DNA of 11,847 bases from a bacterium. GTDB taxonomy: Bacteria > UBA9089 > JASEGY01. Below, one piece after another: positions 6,306 through 11,340 of this stretch. The stretch lies in contig JASEGY010000068.1 in the NCBI GenBank assembly GCA_030019105.1, positions 1 to 11,847 of the forward strand, in the 5' to 3' direction. The notes beneath the pieces were generated by a model. The model was given only the letters and a program-made list of their open reading frames with translations, was not told where the DNA came from and did no database searches. Made by a program: the position numbers and the translations under genes. The first letter of the stretch is position 1. Each line of letters opens with the position of its first letter.

Positions 6306-7886
6306 TCACATCCCCCATATCTTTATTTGCTTTCCCTGATATGTCTTTTGCCGGCTAAAGATCTTCTTTCCCCAGGTCTTGCTCTTGCTTCGATCAAAAA
6401 TCACCAGGTGAGATTCATCTGTCCCACAGCGGCCGGCATACTCCCAGGTCTGTTCAAGTCCTTCTTCAATCGTGCGATTTATAGAGCCATAAACCAGCTT
6501 CAATTCGAGCACCACCTGCTGCACCCCACCAGGATATGGCCGGATCAGCAACAGGTCGGTTCGGAGACGGCCCAAACCGTACTCCCGCTCGATCCGCCCA
6601 CCACTATTGAGGATCCTTTGAAGGAAGGCCTGGAGTAACAACTGAGGCCCGGCCTTCTTATAGTCAAACCGCTCAATCCAGTGTTCCGAGTGCTGGCGGA
6701 AGAACTGCTGAAAGGCAGTCATTAGCTTGTCTACGTCGAGGCGGCCGTCTTCAGGCCGGATGTACCAGGACGGCTCCTGGCTGATGGTCAACTGGGTGGT
6801 ATAGGTGAGCTCCCTGGGAATGACTTCCTGGTAGATCAGATTGGCGATACGCAACTGCCCCTTTGTGCTGATGAGTCCGAGATCTTCTACGTACTGGACA
6901 TCATCTTTGGGCAACCTGTCCGGCATCTGCCCTCCAGCCAGGATAGGCTCAATAACACCTCTGACCCGATCTTCTTCGAGCTTGTCAGCGAGCTGATCGA
7001 GGTGTGTTTCCCGTCTGAGAATGAGATTTTCTTTGGCCTCTATTACTATTTCGGCTGTAATCGGTTGTGACCGCTCCCGGCCATTTTTCATCTCAAAACA
7101 AGTTTCATAAGCCAGGGCATTGACCAGCCAGGGTTGGCCCTCGGTTAAATCCCAGACCAACTCCATTGTTTCAGGGTCAAATGGCTGTCCGGTCTCCTCT
7201 GTATGCTGCTTGTAAAGCGTCTCGATTTCCGCCTGCGTAAAATTTCCCATGCGCAGGGATTTTGCCTTGATGTTAAAAGCGCTGCCGCCGGTGATAATGG
7301 CTTTTTGCTGGTCCGAGTGAATGCGGTAATCTCGCACGTCCCGCACCCCACACAACACGATACTTTGTGGGAAAAAAGAAGGACGATTGGAATACCCGGC
7401 CCGCAACTGCCGCAAGACCGAGATGAGGGTATCCCCTACCAGGGCATCAATTTCATCTATGAGAAGCACCAGTGGTTTGGGGCTTACCTCGGCCCAGCGT
7501 CTGAGAGCTTCTTCCAGCGCCCCCTCTCCACCATATTTATTTAGCATTTCCTCCCAGATATCATCTAAGAATGAGTCTTGCAGGAAATCACGGGCCTGTG
7601 AGGCCACTTTGCCCAGAATCGCCTTCACTCCCCGACCGACGTCTTCTCTGGCAGTCTGGGCTATCTCCACGTTGAAGTACAGGCAGCGGTAATTCTCCTC
7701 CTTGTTTAGATAATCCATCAGGGCCAGCAGACTCGATGTTTTGCCTGTCTGCCGCGGCGCATGCAGCACAAAGTATTTCTTCTGGTCAATGAGCGTTAAT
7801 ATCTCAGCCAGATCGAATCTGGTTAAAGGAGGCAGGCAATAATGATCCTCGCACCTGACCGGCCCGGCCGTGTTAAAAAATCGCAT
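6306..7886 (-). CDS. AAA ATPase fused to C-terminal PD-(D/E)XK nuclease-like domain
   Basis: A 526-residue protein of the widespread AAA-ATPase-like family with a C-terminal PD-(D/E)XK fold. Residues 39-50 carry the Walker A motif (HAPRQTGKTSS, Lys49). Residues 139-147 carry Walker B (LVLLIDEID, Asp144-Glu145). SIVLCGVRDVRDYR near 175 fits the sensor 1 strand. A helical lid and winged-helix-like part follow. Residues about 430-500 hold the nuclease-like core: RTDLLL (Asp444), LELKL (Glu461 and Lys463) and a later EQTWEYA Gln479, so the catalytic set looks intact. Substrate and biological role of this family are not known to me. The start at 7886 has GAGGAGG 8 nt upstream; the ATG at 7892 is only 2 nt from it. 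Downstream is the SNF2 gene, 126 nt away because of an inserted 99-bp unit; the original gap would have been 27 nt. An ATP-gated nuclease is the likely biochemical role, by inference. Confidence 0.88.
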   Translation of the reverse strand: MRFFNTAGPVRCEDHYCLPPLTRFDLAEILTLIDQKKYFVLHAPRQTGKTSSLLALMDYLNKEENYRCLYFNVEIAQTAREDVGRGVKAILGKVASQARDFLQDSFLDDIWEEMLNKYGGEGALEEALRRWAEVSPKPLVLLIDEIDALVGDTLISVLRQLRAGYSNRPSFFPQSIVLCGVRDVRDYRIHSDQQKAIITGGSAFNIKAKSLRMGNFTQAEIETLYKQHTEETGQPFDPETMELVWDLTEGQPWLVNALAYETCFEMKNGRERSQPITAEIVIEAKENLILRRETHLDQLADKLEEDRVRGVIEPILAGGQMPDRLPKDDVQYVEDLGLISTKGQLRIANLIYQEVIPRELTYTTQLTISQEPSWYIRPEDGRLDVDKLMTAFQQFFRQHSEHWIERFDYKKAGPQLLLQAFLQRILNSGGRIEREYGLGRLRTDLLLIRPYPGGVQQVVLELKLVYGSINRTIEEGLEQTWEYAGRCGTDESHLVIFDRSKSKTWGKKIFSRQKTYQGKQIKIWGM

Positions 7887-7894
7887 TAGCATAT

Positions 7895-7901
7895 CCTCCT
7901 C
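7895..7901 (-). promoter_or_regulatory. Strong ribosome binding site GAGGAGG
   Basis: GAGGAGG stands 8 nt before the ATG at 7886 and only 2 nt before the alternative ATG at 7892. It favours the former and predicts good translation of the AAA/nuclease. Confidence 0.7.
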
Positions 7902-7915
7902 AAGTCAGGGGGATA

Positions 7916-7933
7916 GACTGAAGGCGGAAGGCT
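7916..7933 (+). repeat. Heptad units GACTGAA, GGCGGAA, GGCT
   Basis: Two and a half 7-base units of the GGCTGAA family on the plus strand. The same family lies in opposite orientation at 8123..8150, so the two sets flank the mirrored repeat between them as inverted arms. Confidence 0.55.
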
Positions 7934-7961
7934 TTTAGGGCCTTGATCATCGTTTCGGCCA
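7933..7961 (-). repeat. Copy 2 of the 29-nt dispersed repeat with core TCATCGTTTCGGCCA
   Basis: It matches 661..689 at 27 of 29 positions and lies 46 nt upstream of the AAA/nuclease start. Its 15-base core (7947..7961) pairs perfectly with 8019..8033, forming the outer arms of a mirrored structure around the double palindrome. Confidence 0.75.
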
Positions 7962-8033
7962 TTGTGACCGACCAGAAACCAGGTTTCTTGAAGAAACCTG
8001 GTTTCTCTGGTGATCAAGTGGCCGAAACGATGA
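7947..8033. repeat. Mirrored composite: 15-bp arms around a double palindrome
   Basis: The arms TCATCGTTTCGGCCA (7947..7961) and TGGCCGAAACGATGA (8019..8033) are exact reverse complements, with the 33-bp double palindrome (7974..8006) near the centre. A 10-bp direct repeat GCTTTTAGGG (7931..7940 and 8042..8051) lies outside and could be a target duplication. However, the similarity to 661..689 extends into that sequence, so the element boundary is uncertain. No coding sequence is inside. Confidence 0.7.
7974..8006. repeat. 33-bp double palindrome (AGAAACC/GGTTTCT), copy 2
   Basis: It is base-for-base identical to 6240..6272 but embedded in different flanks, without the GTATCC ends seen there. 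The palindrome therefore moves, or is copied, independently of the MITE-like ends. Confidence 0.9.
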
Positions 8034-8053
8034 CCATCGCCGCTTTTAGGGAC

Positions 8054-8076
8054 AGCCTTCAGCCTGTCCACCTGAG
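8054..8076. repeat. 23-nt direct repeat, copy 1
   Basis: It begins AGCCTTCAGCCT and ends CACCTGAG, and matches 8140..8162 with two substitutions. It contains one TTCAGCC heptad. GGACAG/CTGTCC (8050..8069) around it can form a small hairpin downstream of the dehydrogenase gene, without a T run. Confidence 0.65.
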
Positions 8077-8122
8077 CAGGTCTTGAATTGGTTGATTCGA
8101 GCGTTGCGGGATGATTGAACTT

Positions 8123-8150
8123 TTCAGTCTTCAGCCTTCAGCCTTCAGCC
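8123..8150 (-). repeat. Heptad tandem array: TTCAGTC then TTCAGCC x3 (GGCTGAA on the minus strand)
   Basis: Four contiguous 7-base units, one with a single substitution. The array ends 15 nt before the dehydrogenase stop codon, so it lies in its 3' untranslated region, much like the TGACACC array beside the 850-residue protein gene. Confidence 0.85.
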
Positions 8151-8162
8151 TATCTACCTGAG
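8140..8162. repeat. 23-nt direct repeat, copy 2
   Basis: It repeats 8054..8076 with two substitutions and overlaps the last heptads of the array. The second copy ends just before the dehydrogenase stop codon at 8166. Confidence 0.65.
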
Positions 8163-8165
8163 TAA

Positions 8166-9404
8166 TTACAGCATCTCTTTTATATCATACAGCACACCAT
8201 TCGGTGCCAGATATTTTTTAATTCCCTCTGTACCCATCGAAATGATCTCTTTATGTTTAACCGCTGGAATTATCCCATGATAACAACTTGTTTCCAGGCC
8301 GGCAATCAATTCAATGCCGTATTCTTCTTTAACCTCTTCAGGATACGCCACCGGATCCCAGATGTCAACATTAATATGAAAATCTTCCAGTTCCTTAATG
8401 ATATCTATCACCCTGGTATTACGGATATCGGGGACATCTTCTTTAAAGGTGATGCCCATTATCAATACCCGGGAACCTTTAATCGTAAGTCCGCTGTCAA
8501 TGAGCATCTTAATTAAGTTGCGGGCGAAATAACGTCCCATGGCATCATTGATACGACGCCCGGCCTGGATAATCTGAGGATGATGGCCGATTTCTTCTGC
8601 TTTATAGGCAAGATAATAAGGGTCTACCCCAATACAGTGACCGCCGACCAGTCCCGGGGAAAAATTCAGGAAATTCCACTTTGTTCCGGCCGCTTCCAAT
8701 ACATCACGCGTGGAAATATTCATTTTATCAAAGATTATTTTTAATTCGTTCATCAAGGCAATATTAATATCGCGTTGTGTATTTTCTATTACCTTGGCCG
8801 CTTCAGCAACTTTTATTGATGAGGCCTTATAAATACCGGCTTTAACCGCAGCGCCGTAAATTTCGGCAAGTGTTTCCATGGTTTCCGGTGTATCTCCTGA
8901 TACGACTTTGGTAATTGTGACAAAGGTATGGATTTTATCACCGGGATTTATCCGTTCCGGTGAGTATCCGACAAAGAAATCTTCTTTCCATTTCATTCCG
9001 GAAACCCGCTCTAAAACCGGAACACATTCATCTTCGGTCACCCCTGGATATACCGTTGATTCATAGCAGACAATGGCGCCCTTTTTCATGTGTTTGCCAA
9101 CAGTTTCCGAGGCCTTGATCACCGGGGTCAGATCCGGTATCTTGTGATCATCAATAGGCGTAGGCACCGCCACAATAATCACATCTGCTTCGGTTATAAT
9201 TGCGGGATCTGCGGAAACTTCCAGATTGCTTGCCTGAAGGTCTTCATCTGATACTTCACCATTGGGGTCGTGACCATCCCTGATAGTTTTTATACGTGTT
9301 TCGTTGATGTCAAATCCTTTTGTAGGGAAGTGCTTAGATAATTCTACCGCGAGAGGTAAGCCGACGTAGCCGAGGCCGATGGTTGTGATTTTATAATCGG
9401 TCAT
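8166..9404 (-). CDS. tviB: UDP-N-acetylhexosamine 6-dehydrogenase, TviB/WbpO type
   Basis: A 412-residue NAD-dependent nucleotide-sugar dehydrogenase that oxidises C6 of a UDP-sugar to a uronic acid by two successive hydride transfers, for surface polysaccharide or glycan synthesis in the cytoplasm. The N-terminal Rossmann motif is GLGYVGLP (Gly10, 12, 15). YESTVYPG (Glu115), AAKVIENTQRD (Lys204, Asn208) and GGHCIGVDPYY (nucleophile Cys257, Asp261) are all present. The C-terminal UDP-binding domain contains GITFKEDVPDIRNTRV. Whole-protein resemblance is strongest to TviB of the Vi antigen pathway (GDKIHTFVTI.., GVDPYYLAYKAEEIGHHP, AGRRINDAMG), which acts on UDP-GlcNAc or UDP-GalNAc. The exact substrate is inferred. 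The start at 9404 has AGGAAAGGAT 6 nt upstream; an earlier in-frame ATG at 9461 would add a basic 19-residue leader. No epimerase or glycosyltransferase adjoins it, so it stands alone between two repeat-filled gaps. Confidence 0.93.
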   Translation of the reverse strand: MTDYKITTIGLGYVGLPLAVELSKHFPTKGFDINETRIKTIRDGHDPNGEVSDEDLQASNLEVSADPAIITEADVIIVAVPTPIDDHKIPDLTPVIKASETVGKHMKKGAIVCYESTVYPGVTEDECVPVLERVSGMKWKEDFFVGYSPERINPGDKIHTFVTITKVVSGDTPETMETLAEIYGAAVKAGIYKASSIKVAEAAKVIENTQRDINIALMNELKIIFDKMNISTRDVLEAAGTKWNFLNFSPGLVGGHCIGVDPYYLAYKAEEIGHHPQIIQAGRRINDAMGRYFARNLIKMLIDSGLTIKGSRVLIMGITFKEDVPDIRNTRVIDIIKELEDFHINVDIWDPVAYPEEVKEEYGIELIAGLETSCYHGIIPAVKHKEIISMGTEGIKKYLAPNGVLYDIKEML

Positions 9405-9507
9405 ATTTTTATCCTTTCCTAAACGTTTTCTCCTATTTAAAACTACCTTCTTCTGAATCACACTGACTAAAGTACTACTCAGGGCAATCGCATCAGAATA
9501 ATTATTA

Positions 9508-9527
9508 TCTCTCGCAAAGGCGCAAAG
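9508..9527. repeat. Left arm of a 20-bp inverted repeat, CGCAAAGG family
   Basis: TCTCTCGCAAAGGCGCAAAG is the exact reverse complement of 10017..10036, about 490 bp away. The overlapping GGCGCAAAGGC (9519..9529) also matches 9817..9827 in reverse. Repeats of this CGCAAAGG type are common dispersed repeats in environmental genomes. Confidence 0.85.
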
Positions 9528-9586
9528 GCGTAAAGTTCGCAGAGAACATAATTATTTATTCGGCTCGGCCAGTGAGACTTGTAACC

Positions 9587-9623
9587 TTACCTTCCCGAAA
9601 GCTTCAAGCTTTCGGGAAGGTAA
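9587..9623. repeat. 37-bp perfect palindrome
   Basis: TTACCTTCCCGAAAGCTT and its exact complement, AAGCTTTCGGGAAGGTAA, surround a single C. The 18-base arms would form an extremely stable hairpin in RNA or a cruciform in DNA. It lies upstream of the dehydrogenase gene and has no T run on either side, so an insertion-type repeat is more likely than a terminator. The MITE-like element inserted just beside it, using its last bases as target. Confidence 0.9.
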
Positions 9624-9627
9624 AATG
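9620..9627. repeat. Left 8-bp target duplication GTAAAATG
   Basis: It is identical to 9757..9764 and directly abuts the element 9628..9756. It overlaps the end of the 37-bp palindrome, showing that the palindrome was there first. Confidence 0.85.
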
Positions 9628-9756
9628 GTATCCTCTTCAAATCTATTGGTATATCTGATTGTAGGTTGTAGGTTGTAGGTTGTAAGTTAACCGTCACCCC
9701 AGCGAACCTACAACTTACAACTTACAACAGATACCCATTAAATTTGAAGAGGATAC
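9628..9756. mobile_element. 129-bp MITE-like element with heptad-repeat stem and 8-bp target duplication
   Basis: Perfect 15-bp terminal inverted repeats, GTATCCTCTTCAAAT (9628..9642) and its complement (9742..9756), extend imperfectly to about 50 bp. GTAAAATG is duplicated exactly on both sides. The inner arms consist of heptads: GGTTGTA-type units on the left and their complements on the right, leaving a short central loop (about 9689..9704). There is no coding capacity. The end sequence matches that of the element at 6207..6297 apart from a 1-base indel, so the two belong to one family mobilised in trans. Confidence 0.88.
9659..9686 (+). repeat. Heptad tandem array TTGTAGG x3 plus TTGTAAG, inside the MITE-like element
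   Basis: Four 7-base units form the left inner stem. The complementary strand of the right stem (9705..9728) has the same unit with A in place of G in two of its copies. Confidence 0.9.
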
Positions 9757-9764
9757 GTAAAATG
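9757..9764. repeat. Right 8-bp target duplication GTAAAATG
   Basis: It exactly matches 9620..9627. Removing 9628..9764 would rejoin the interrupted sequence. Confidence 0.85.
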
Positions 9765-9827
9765 ACAGACTCCAATCTCCGATAGTCACTATTTATCTTT
9801 TCTTAGCGTCCTTTGAGCCTTTGCGCC

Positions 9828-10015
9828 GCATCGTTTCATTCAGCCTGGAAATCGTTAGAGATCGGTTTACACTTTTTGGGAGTTTAGGCTTTAGCCTTTC
9901 ATAAATGAAATCCTAAGGGATTAACTCCAGGGAAGTTATGCACCATAGCTCAAACTCGGACATGCACTCCGCTTTAAAAGTGTAAAGCTGTTATTGGGGC
10001 GATTTGAAACGATGC
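9828..10015. repeat. Inverted-repeat bounded segment (GCATCGTTTCA ends)
   Basis: GCATCGTTTCA (9828..9838) and TGAAACGATGC (10005..10015) are exact complements. Inside, TTTACACTTTT (9866..9876) pairs with AAAAGTGTAAA (9976..9986). The CATCGTTTC core is also the core of the repeat at 661..689 and 7933..7961. CTTTGCGCC repeats lie just outside both ends (9819..9827 and 10017..10025). No coding frame lies inside. Confidence 0.65.
9878..9928. repeat. 51-nt imperfect foldback
   Basis: GGAGTT (9878..9883) and AACTCC (9923..9928) close a stem whose tip is TTTCAT-AA-ATGAAA (9897..9910), with partial pairing between. It is likely a palindromic intergenic repeat unit; no T run follows. Confidence 0.5.
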
Positions 10016-10016
10016 T

Positions 10017-10036
10017 CTTTGCGCCTTTGCGAGAGA
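10017..10036. repeat. Right arm of the 20-bp inverted repeat, CTTTGCGCC family
   Basis: It is the exact reverse complement of 9508..9527. It lies 12 nt beyond the xseA stop codon, next to the small stem at that stop. Confidence 0.85.
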
Positions 10037-10067
10037 CAATTGCACAGATCAAATTTTGATGCAATTG
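10037..10067 (-). repeat. Stem-loop across the xseA stop codon
   Basis: CAATTGC and GCAATTG flank ATCAAA-T-TTTGAT, with a four-base bulge on one side. The stop codon (10049..10051) is in the structure. It may protect the 3' end of the mRNA. The downstream bases on the minus strand are not a T run, so an intrinsic terminator is not supported. Confidence 0.4.
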
Positions 10068-11278
10068 CCCTGAACTACTACTGCCCCAATATCTCCGTGT
10101 CTGACTCGAATTCCTATCCTGTCCCCTGCTTCTACCTGAGCAGGATATCTCACTACTTCCTTATTATCCAGCCTGAAGGTGATACTGTAACCCCGCTCAA
10201 GAGTGGTCATGGGACTAAGGGCCTCCAGGCGATCTTCCAGGCCTTTCAGACTGTTTTGGAAGATACTTAGTTGATGTTGGCTAAATCTAACTAAGTACCT
10301 TTCCAGGTCATCTAAGCGTTGTTGGTACTGGTTGATCCGGTCGGATGGCCGCACAAGCGCCGGTGAAGTTAAGCAGCGACTCAACCTAGCTTCGTTTTCC
10401 CGCATCAGGCCTTTTATTCCGGCCCGCAGTCTCCGGGAAAGTGATTCCACCTGGTTTTTGAGCTCCTCCTTACCGGCGATAACCATCTCCGCGGCGGCGG
10501 ATGGTGTGGGCGCCCGAAGATCAGCCGCAAGGTCGGCAATAGTAAAATCTATTTCATGTCCTATCCCGGAAATAATCGGGATGTTGGAGGCATAGATCGC
10601 CCTGGCCACCTTTTCATCATTAAAGGCCCAGAGGTCTTCCATCGATCCCCCTCCCCTGGCCAGGATAATGACGTCAACCTTTCCCCATTGATTCATCTGC
10701 CTGATTGCTTCAACGATCTGGGGCGGGGCATCCGCTCCCTGGACTAAGACCGGATAAATAAAGACCTCAATGCCCTCAAATCGCCGTTTGAGCACCTTAA
10801 GGATGTCTCGAATAGCCGCCCCGGTGGGGGAGGTGATCACCCCAATCCGCTCAGGCAGTCCGGGGAGCGCTTTTTTGTGGGCATCATCAAAAAGCCCTTC
10901 CTTAGCTAAGCGTTTTTTTAGCTCTTCAAAGGCCAGATAAAGGTCTCCCCGACCAACTTCCTCCAGATGCTCCACCAGGAGCTGGTAGTCTCCCCTGGCT
11001 TCATAGACAGTCAAAGCTCCGCAGGCAATGACCTTCATCCCATCTTTAGGAACAAGGCGAAGCGCGAGTTGTCTTCCCCTGAACATTACGGCCCGGAGTT
11101 GAGACCCCTCATCCTTGAGGGTAAAATAAAGATGTCCTGAGCGAGGCTTAGCCAGATTAGATATCTCCCCTTTTATCCGGAGATAAGGGAAATCTCCTTC
11201 CAGAGACCTTTTAATCCTGGCCGTGATTTCACTTACGGTATAGATTTCTTTTCCGTATTCAAATAAAAATTGTTCCAT
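10049..11278 (-). CDS. xseA: Exodeoxyribonuclease VII large subunit
   Basis: A 409-residue catalytic subunit of exonuclease VII, which degrades single-stranded DNA from both ends into acid-soluble oligonucleotides and takes part in mismatch and damage repair with the small subunit XseB. Residues about 11-105 form the OB-fold (YTVSEITARIKRSLE, GHLYFTLKD, RAVMFRG). The catalytic domain shows GVITSPTGAAIRD (146-158), ARGGGSMEDLWAFND (207-221) and SGIGHEIDFTIADLAADLRA (237-256) followed by PTPSAAAE. A helical, probably coiled-coil C-terminal part follows; it is somewhat shorter than in the roughly 455-residue E. coli protein. The start is fixed by an in-frame stop two codons upstream, but it has a poor ribosome site of its own (GGAGG is 19 nt away). 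It lies 62 nt after arfB, so co-transcription is possible. No xseB follows within the window. Confidence 0.97.
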   Translation of the reverse strand: MEQFLFEYGKEIYTVSEITARIKRSLEGDFPYLRIKGEISNLAKPRSGHLYFTLKDEGSQLRAVMFRGRQLALRLVPKDGMKVIACGALTVYEARGDYQLLVEHLEEVGRGDLYLAFEELKKRLAKEGLFDDAHKKALPGLPERIGVITSPTGAAIRDILKVLKRRFEGIEVFIYPVLVQGADAPPQIVEAIRQMNQWGKVDVIILARGGGSMEDLWAFNDEKVARAIYASNIPIISGIGHEIDFTIADLAADLRAPTPSAAAEMVIAGKEELKNQVESLSRRLRAGIKGLMRENEARLSRCLTSPALVRPSDRINQYQQRLDDLERYLVRFSQHQLSIFQNSLKGLEDRLEALSPMTTLERGYSITFRLDNKEVVRYPAQVEAGDRIGIRVRHGDIGAVVVQGNCIKI

Positions 11279-11297
11279 TTTTATCTAAGGTGATCAT
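11259..11297 (-). other. Possible 12-codon leader peptide overlapping the xseA start
   Basis: The minus strand reads AAGGAGATACGGAGGATG, giving AAGGAG 9 nt from an ATG at 11297. The frame encodes MITLDKNGTIFI and stops at 11261..11259, beyond the xseA ATG (11278), in a different frame. Ribosomes ending there could reinitiate backward on xseA, which otherwise lacks a close ribosome site. It could equally be chance. There is no experimental or comparative support in view. Confidence 0.35.
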
Positions 11298-11340
11298 CCT
11301 CCGTATCTCCTTAAAACAGTTAGCTGCCTGACCATCAGTA

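Larger units (their letters stand above)
9405..10048. other. Gene-free interval of nested repeats
   Basis: This 644-nt interval has no credible coding frame on either strand. In order it holds the dehydrogenase leader, a CGCAAAGG-type repeat, a 37-nt palindrome, a 129-bp MITE-like element with target duplication, a second CTTTGCGCC repeat, a CATCGTTTC inverted repeat, a foldback, and a third CTTTGCGCC repeat abutting the xseA stop. Insertions have evidently accumulated here. The xseB gene, often next to xseA, is not in it. Confidence 0.75.

Noticed and set aside
7931..8051. Certain target duplication GCTTTTAGGG around the mirrored repeat
   Set aside because: The related repeat at 661..689 continues into the equivalent bases, so the direct repeat may belong to the element itself.
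7886..8071. 61-codon open frame upstream of the AAA gene
   Set aside because: It consists almost entirely of the mirrored repeat, lacks a ribosome site and resembles no protein.
9587..9623. Intrinsic terminator from the 37-bp palindrome
   Set aside because: No T run follows the stem on either strand, and it lies upstream of the dehydrogenase gene, far from the xseA stop.
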